The translations under genes were made by a program, and so were the position numbers. The notes under the pieces are model-generated. The model saw only the letters and a list, made by a program, of their open reading frames with translations, was not told where the DNA came from and did no database searches. From positions 22,846,509 through 22,910,508 of the forward strand of contig CM033112.1 in NCBI GenBank assembly GCA_019321725.1: DNA of 64,000 nt, read 5' to 3'. This DNA comes from Paulownia fortunei. Taxonomy: Eukaryota; Streptophyta; Magnoliopsida; Lamiales; Paulowniaceae. Positions 57,797-64,000 of this stretch are shown here, piece after piece. How positions within the stretch are numbered: position 1 is the stretch's first letter; each line of letters begins with the position of its first letter.

Positions 57797-60427
57797 ATGG
57801 CGGCTTATGCAGCTCTACTTTCTCTTATGCATATTATAGAGCAGATCCAGCATCATCCTCGCCCTCCAATTTCTCTTGACCAAAAACAGATTGAATCTCT
57901 CATGGAAAAGGTTACTTTCTTGCAAGATTTTCTTGAAGGTTATTCCCATGGTGGCAGCAAAGAAGCAGATGGCTTGGAGAGTCGCATTGCAGATGCAGCT
58001 TATGCTGCAGAGGATATAATCGAATCCCATGTAGTGAATCAAATTCTTGTTGGATCCACATGTCATGGAGAAATGATCAGTTCCATTGACTTCTATCAAG
58101 GTCTACAGAAAGTGATGCAAGACATGGATTTTATCAAGAATGAGGTTATGGAGATTAAAGATAAGACGAGAATCCAAGATCAACTGCACAGAAATTCAAT
58201 GTCTGCTGGTTCATCAAGATCTTCTTCCACGGGGCAGAACACCATGGTGGGTTTTGATGATGTCTTAATTGAAATCATGGATAAGCTCACCCGACAACAA
58301 TCTGATCGTCAAATCATCTCAATTGTTGGCATGGGTGGCATCGGTAAGACTACGCTTGCTAGAAATATTTATGTAAAATCGCTTATTGTGCAACACTTTG
58401 ACATTCGTGCTTGGGTTACAATATCTCAAGAATATGATATGCAAGAAATTCTTTTGGAAGTTCTTCTTTGTCAACAAAAAGAGAGCAGGGAAAATCTGAG
58501 TAAAATGAATGAAGATAAATTAGCAGAAAAATTACACAAAAGTTTGTCAGGTAGGAGATATTTGATTATATTGGATGACATGTGGAGTATTGAGGTGTGG
58601 GATAAAGTTAAGTTCTTCTTTCCAGATAACAACAATGGAAGTAGAATAATAATAACCACTAGGCTATCAAACTTGGCTTTTCAGTTAATCGGCTCCCATG
58701 GCTTTGAGTTAGATTTTCTCGATAAGGATAAAAGTTGGAATCTACTTTGCCAAAATGCGTTTGGAGATCAACAAGGTTGTCCTCTTGAATTGGAGGAAAT
58801 CGGAAAGAAGATTGCCAAAAATTGCAAAGGCCTTCCTTTGTCAATTATCGTGATTGGAGGACTCCTAGCAAAGTCCAAACAGACACAAGTATACTGGGAA
58901 TATATTGCAGAAAATTTAAATTCAATTGTGAATTTAGAGGATAATGAACGTTGCTTAAAAATATTACAAACGAGCTATAACGAGTTGCCAGTTCATCTAA
59001 AGCCATGTTTTCTGTATATGGGAGTTTTTCGCGAAGACAGCGTGATTCGTGTCTCTTGGCTCATTAATCTATGGGTTGCTGAAGGATTTCTAAAACCAAT
59101 TAGTGGTAAAAGCTTGGAAGATGTTGCCGAACAATACTTAAAGGATCTTATTGACAGAAATCTCATTTTAGTTAGCAGTTTGGGGCCTAATGGGAAAATA
59201 AAATGGTGCATCATCCATGATCTCTTGAGGGACCTATGCTTAAGAGAAGCTCAAAAAGGGAAATTTCTGTGTGTCACAAGGCAACAAAGTCTTAACATTC
59301 CGAAAGGCATAATTAATACCCAACGTCGCATTGGTATTCATCAAAGCACATCGAAGGAGGATTATCTCCCTCAAGTCCTTCATGCCTTGCAATCTGCGTC
59401 ACTTGCCCGTTCTTTGATATGTGATTTTCATTTTCAAGGAGTTCTACCATTGCTTGATTTTAGATTGTTGAGGGTATTGAGGGCACTGAAAGTGCTTGAT
59501 CAAAAATCATATTTTAAAAAACTAAATAATAGATATTCTGTAAAAGTTATTTTTCAACTAGTTAACTCGCGGTTCCTTGATATCGAAGCTGATTGGAGTT
59601 GGCAATACAGAGTTCCTTCTTCAGTGTACCTCCTTTGGAATCTACAGACATTAATTGTTAAGGGTAAGTACGAGGTTACTGCTCCATCTGAAATTTGGAA
59701 GATGCCTCAACTTAGGCATATCAAGTTCGATGAACTTTATCTCCCGAATCCTCCCAACTGTCACATTGACTGTGTTTTGGGGAATCTACAGACACTCTTG
59801 AGAATAAGAGATTTCAAGTGTGGTGAAGAAGTGGTTAAGAGAATCCCCAATATCAAGAAATTGAAAATATTTTATTGGGGAATTGAGGGATGGTCACGTT
59901 ACTGTCTCAACAATCTTGGTAGTCTACATAAACTCGAATCCCTTGCTTGCTTCTTTTATGCATATGAGATGAGAAGCCAGAATGAATTGCTGCAGAACCT
60001 CACCTTCCCGCAATCGCTCAAGAAGTTGACTTTAGAAGGCAGCCGCCTCAATTGGGAAGAAATGAAGACAAAGATAGGTTCACTGCCCCTTCTTGAAGTT
60101 CTCAAACTGAAATTCAAGTCCTTCATAGGACCCGAGTGGGAAACAGTTGAAGGGCAATTCTGCAGCCTAAAGTTCTTGTTAATTGAATCGTGTCGTGATC
60201 TGGAATACTGGACGACAGACAGCACCCACTTTCCACGCCTTGAGCACCTTGTTCTTTCGGACTTGGATAATTTGAAGGAGATCCCTTCTGGTATTGGAGA
60301 AATACCAACGCTTCAATCAATTCAGTTGGAATATTGTAGCGATTCTGCCGTCACTTCTGCTAAGAAAATACTAGAGGAACAAGAGGAAATCGGGAATGTA
60401 GGCCTTCAAGTTCGAGTTCCCCTATGA
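57797..60427 (+). CDS. R1-like CC-NB-LRR immune receptor, intact (NLR3)
   Basis: Intronless, 876 codons from the ATG at 57797. The open frame extends only two codons further, to a TTG. Motifs: AEDIIES at 71-77, P-loop GMGGIGKTT 178-186, kinase 2 RRYLIILDDMW ending near 263, RNBS-B NGSRIIITTR, GLPL in CKGLPLSIIVIGG, RNBS-D as CFLYMGVFRED with R where NLR1 has P, and the MHD position as IIHD. The C-terminal LRRs run to VGLQVRVPL. A few residues are missing relative to NLR1 around CHIDCVLGNLQ, without frame loss. The proposed role, effector-triggered immunity, rests on family knowledge only. Its promoter carries a retroelement insertion about 620 bp upstream of the start, which could affect expression. 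Confidence 0.95.
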   Translation: MAAYAALLSLMHIIEQIQHHPRPPISLDQKQIESLMEKVTFLQDFLEGYSHGGSKEADGLESRIADAAYAAEDIIESHVVNQILVGSTCHGEMISSIDFYQGLQKVMQDMDFIKNEVMEIKDKTRIQDQLHRNSMSAGSSRSSSTGQNTMVGFDDVLIEIMDKLTRQQSDRQIISIVGMGGIGKTTLARNIYVKSLIVQHFDIRAWVTISQEYDMQEILLEVLLCQQKESRENLSKMNEDKLAEKLHKSLSGRRYLIILDDMWSIEVWDKVKFFFPDNNNGSRIIITTRLSNLAFQLIGSHGFELDFLDKDKSWNLLCQNAFGDQQGCPLELEEIGKKIAKNCKGLPLSIIVIGGLLAKSKQTQVYWEYIAENLNSIVNLEDNERCLKILQTSYNELPVHLKPCFLYMGVFREDSVIRVSWLINLWVAEGFLKPISGKSLEDVAEQYLKDLIDRNLILVSSLGPNGKIKWCIIHDLLRDLCLREAQKGKFLCVTRQQSLNIPKGIINTQRRIGIHQSTSKEDYLPQVLHALQSASLARSLICDFHFQGVLPLLDFRLLRVLRALKVLDQKSYFKKLNNRYSVKVIFQLVNSRFLDIEADWSWQYRVPSSVYLLWNLQTLIVKGKYEVTAPSEIWKMPQLRHIKFDELYLPNPPNCHIDCVLGNLQTLLRIRDFKCGEEVVKRIPNIKKLKIFYWGIEGWSRYCLNNLGSLHKLESLACFFYAYEMRSQNELLQNLTFPQSLKKLTLEGSRLNWEEMKTKIGSLPLLEVLKLKFKSFIGPEWETVEGQFCSLKFLLIESCRDLEYWTTDSTHFPRLEHLVLSDLDNLKEIPSGIGEIPTLQSIQLEYCSDSAVTSAKKILEEQEEIGNVGLQVRVPL

Positions 60428-61753
60428 GAAAAGAACAAATAGGAGAGCTTGGCAAGTCCCAACTTTCAAGTTTAAATTTTGGTTAGAACTGAATCTGCCA
60501 TGATCGATATCAAGCATGTTGTTATTGTTTTTTTTTATTTTTTATTTTGGATAAATATGAAAGGAAAAAAATATATTTACCTTACTAATTTAGTAAATAA
60601 TGATTTATCGCTTCAATTCTTAACTTGTATGCCTTTTTCTCCTTTAACTTTTGTGGCACCTGAGTTTTGCTTCCGATCAACAATTCAAGATTTATTTGAC
60701 AAATCATGTTCAAGGAAAGCTTTTTCTATAAAAATGAAGCCAAATTTAGAATAACTCTTTAGTCCTAGTATGAATAATATTTGCCGACAAAGTGATTATG
60801 TTACTTGGGGATGCCATTTTACTTGCTACAAAATTTCTGAACATTTTAATTCAAAACAAATCATGTGCATAAAAAGGTTTCAGGGAGTGTGATTTAAATT
60901 GAACATATTGAAGTTTTATCGCAAAAAGAAATCAAACCATAAACCTGAATCCACAACTTAGAGATGAATTCTCAGTAAAAGATTTACTAAACCAGGCCTA
61001 AAATAAACTGTCAATGTGAAAATACTTTAGCACCTGCATGGCAAACACTAGTCAATTGCACAACTTTGCCAAAAATAATTCGCTTCTAACGACAAACTTA
61101 AAAAATAAACTTTTAACTTGAGATCATTATTCTGAAAATGTGGACTTTGCATGTATGCCATGACTTATACAAAAATTTTTGATAAGATGGAAGTACCCCG
61201 GCAGGGGAGTAGAGGATGGGATCAGGACAAAACCAGGATTTTAGATTACGGGCAAGAAAAACTTTGATAAAGAGTAAAAATACTTAATGAGCAAGAAGTA
61301 CTTAAAACAAGGGATTACAGATAATTTTCAAAAAGAAACACACTGTATATGTACTTATTTTCAGGTAAGGCGCCTCTGGATTCCAGGATGGCACTGGCCA
61401 ACTGCCAATATCATGCGGCATAGTAAAACCAAATACACATTACAACTTAACAAAAGCATCAGAACCTTTAGTGTAACTATAAGCAACAGAAGGATTCATT
61501 TCTAGCATTGTGCCGCGTGAGGGAGCTTGCACTTTTCAGGAAGCTGCACAGCTAGTTTCGGGTCTATTCCACGGGAAGGCAACAGCAATATTGACACCAG
61601 CAATATTGACAAAACTGTTACACTACGATACAGAAGCAAATGCATTTTTCTGTAGGTTTTACTTTGCAGTGGAGTTTTGGCAGAATTAATGTGTTTATAT
61701 AGTGCTTTTTTGGGAGAATTATTGGCAGCCCTGTTAAATTCATGACATGATTA
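60428..61753. other. NLR3 3' flank up to the truncated NLR pseudogene
   Basis: Collinear with the NLR2 3' flank (see 53575-55825). Short ORFs here (60479-60754, 61287-61505) are mirrored by the duplicated flank and are not protein-like. The last ~100 bp before 61754 show no similarity to NLR coding sequence. Confidence 0.6.
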
Positions 61754-63206
61754 TGAAGACAGTAAGATTCGTGTCTCTTGGCTCATCAAGTTATGGGTTG
61801 CTGAAGGATTTCTAAAACCAATTAGTGGCAAAAGCTTCGAAGTGGTTGCACAAGGCTGCTTAAAAGAACTTATTGATAGAAATCTCATTTTAGTTCATAA
61901 GTTGGGGTCTAATGGAAATACAAAATTCTGCAACATCCATGATCTGTTGAGGGACTTATGCTTAAGAGAAGCTCAGGAAGAGAAGTTTCTTTGTGTGGCA
62001 GAGACACATAGTCTGAACATTCCACAAGGCATGCACACCCAACGCCGCATTGGTATTCATCAAAGCGCATCGAAAGAGGCATATCTCCCTCAAGTCCTTG
62101 ATGCCTTGCAATCTGCGTCACTTGCCCGTTCTTTAATATGCAGTGTCAAGGAAGTTTTACCATCGCGTAATTTTGGATTGTTGAGGGTATTCCAAGCGGT
62201 TGATAAACGTACATATTCTGAAGAGAACAAAAAATATAAGTATTCCCTAGAAGCTATTTTTCGGCTAGTTAACTCACGGCACCTTGCAATCATAGCTGAC
62301 CGAGTTTCCAGATTTCCTTCTTCAGTCTACCGCCTTTGGAATCTACTAACATTTATTGTTAAGAATCCCGTGAAAGCTATTATACCATCTCTAATGTGGA
62401 AGATGCCAATGCCAATGGTTAAGAATGCCGAATGCCGTGAAAGCTATTGCACCATCTGAAATTTGGAAGATGCCTCAACTTAGGCATGTCGAGTTTGAAG
62501 CACTCTGTCTCCCGGATTCTCCCATTAGTCACATGGACGGGCGAGATGACTTTGTTCTAGGCAACCTACAGACGCTCTTGAAAGTACATAATTTCAAGTG
62601 TGGTGAAGAGGTGGTTCAGAGAATCCCCAATATCAAGAAATTGCAAATATATTATGAGGGATTTGAGGAAGAGTCAGGTTACTGTCTCAACAATCTTGGC
62701 CATCTACATAAACTCGAATCGCTTAGTTGCTTGTTTTATTCAGAACCAATCCGGACTGATTTACTGCAGAACCTCACCTTCCCGCATTCCCTCAAGAAGT
62801 TGACTTTAAACGGCACCAGGCTCCACTGGGAAGACATGACAACGAAGATAGGTTCATTACCCCTTCTTCAAGTTCTCAAACTGAGAATATGGTCCTTTAA
62901 AGGACCCGAGTGGTCAACAGTTGAAGGACAATTCTGCAGCCTAAAATTCTTGCAAATTGACAGGTATAACGATCTGACGGACAGCTACCACTTTCCATGC
63001 CTTGAGCATCTTGTTCTTCGAGGATTAGGTAAGTTGCAGGAGATCCCTTCGGGTATGGGAGAAATACCATTTCTGCTAAAAAAATACTAGAGGAACAAGA
63101 GGAACTTGGGAATGTAGGCCTTCCAGTTCGAGTTGTACTGCTCCAGGAGAACGAAGTAATGGAGAGCTTGGCAAGTCCCAATTTTCAAGTTGAACATCGT
63201 TGGTAA
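61754..63206 (+). pseudogene. 5'-truncated NLR pseudogene: end of NB-ARC plus LRR (NLR4)
   Basis: Similarity starts abruptly at gaagacagtaagattcg, within RNBS-D, and then gives VSWLIKLWVAEGFLKPISG, the MHD position as NIHD, and LRRs. A 59-66 bp tandem duplication (gttaagaat..gtgaaagct at 62359 and 62418) with extra bases shifts the frame, and the first frame stops at 62459. The second frame (62425-63090) carries most of the LRR. A deletion of about 40 bp near 63070 (aaatacca joined to tttctgc) shifts it again. The trace ends near 63206 as aacatcgttggtaa. Promoter, coiled coil and P-loop are absent. Confidence 0.9.
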
Positions 63207-64000
63207 GCACTGAATCTGCCATGATTGATATCAAGCACTTTTTTTCTTTTTTCTTTTTTTTTGGGATAAAAAGTGGATGGAAAACAAAGATATTTCTCTG
63301 ACTAATTCACTCAATAATGATTATCGCTTCAATTTCTTAACTCGTGCGCCTTTTTGTCCTTCGACCTTTCTGGGCACCTGAGTTTTACTTCTGATCAAAG
63401 ATCAGCATTCCACTGCAAGGATAGATATATGTTATGGTTCTATTTTTAGGATTAAGTCCTGGAAAACTTGCAAACTTTTCTTTCTATCATTAGTGTGTGC
63501 ATTTTTATTTTTATTTTTCTAAATTTTTTTGTCGTAGTATTTTTTTTTTTTTTTTAACATGGTACCACCTTAAAGCACTATACAATGAACCTACCTACGG
63601 AACATAAATTGTAGGATGCAGATATGCAGAGTCTAGCCCAAGTCGAGATGTTTGAACTTAGGTTGACTGTTTGGTATGTTCGATTTACAATTCACTATCT
63701 CTTCTTGAGAGTTTAAATGTTTTTTTTCCTTTTACAAACATCCTTTTCTGTTGATAGATTGGGATGAAATTTAGACTTTAGTGTGTGGTTAATTTATTGG
63801 AAGACCTCTTTTCTCAGGAGTTTGTTCTCTTTTCAGGCTGGCTGGTTTGACTTGTGATGTATCAAGGCATTTGGGAAAACTCAGAATTTCTACTTAGTTT
63901 TCTATAAATGTAATTTCATTTGAATCTTATTTAATTTGTGCTCTTCAAGTATTCAAGTTCAATCAAGAATGTAATTAAATTGGGTGTCGTTGAATAATGT
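63207..64000. other. 3' flank of the truncated NLR, cut by the window edge
   Basis: Closely resembles the NLR1 3' flank (43767-44460): caataatgattatcgcttcaat, atgaacctacctac, and aagtcgagatgttt. A poly-T run lies at 63541-63555. This flank pairs the pseudogene with NLR1 rather than with NLR2 or NLR3. Confidence 0.65.

Overview
This is nuclear DNA from a flowering plant. The genes have short GT..AG introns, the spacers are AT-rich, and LTR retrotransposon debris is common. The resistance genes resemble the R1-type (late-blight R1A/R1B homologue) CC-NB-LRR family of asterids. An asterid of the Lamiales, such as a sesame relative, is my best guess; that is inference from protein style, not a database result.

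Layout. Positions 1-3855 hold degenerate repeats. At 3856-6920 (minus) is a four-exon gene for RNA polymerase I subunit RPA49, whose frame is broken by four single-base indels. At 9926-11806 (plus) is a single-exon, proline-rich, two-pass membrane protein with a C-terminal DUF761 motif. At 12487-18864 (minus) is an intact 19-exon M1 aminopeptidase (APM1 type, 891 residues from my splice model). These three look like ordinary housekeeping or developmental genes.

From about 19 kb to the right edge is a decaying and expanding tandem cluster of R1-like NLR genes. From left to right it contains: a relict promoter whose start codon is now ATA (19622-21156); about 20 kb of repeats with a degenerate Ty1/copia element; intact NLR1 (41166-43766); a decapitated NLR pseudogene (45823-47239); NLR2, frameshifted in its LRR (50903-53574); intact NLR3 (57797-60427); and a 5'-truncated NLR pseudogene (61754-63206). 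NLR copies share flanking DNA, so the duplicated unit is larger than the coding region.

The main point of interest is the record of retroelement insertion in the cluster. Comparing paralogues gives the empty site for three insertions: a 973-bp solo LTR (duplicated TTATC), a 497-bp solo LTR (duplicated AATTC) and a 1.2-kb multi-LTR element (duplicated ATTTC). A fourth LTR sits exactly where a pseudogene loses its 5' half. The copia element at 24-29.5 kb has a fold-back 5' LTR and a 420-bp duplicated host flank. I saw no tRNA, rRNA or CRISPR. I found no clearly new biochemical system; the novelty here is structural.
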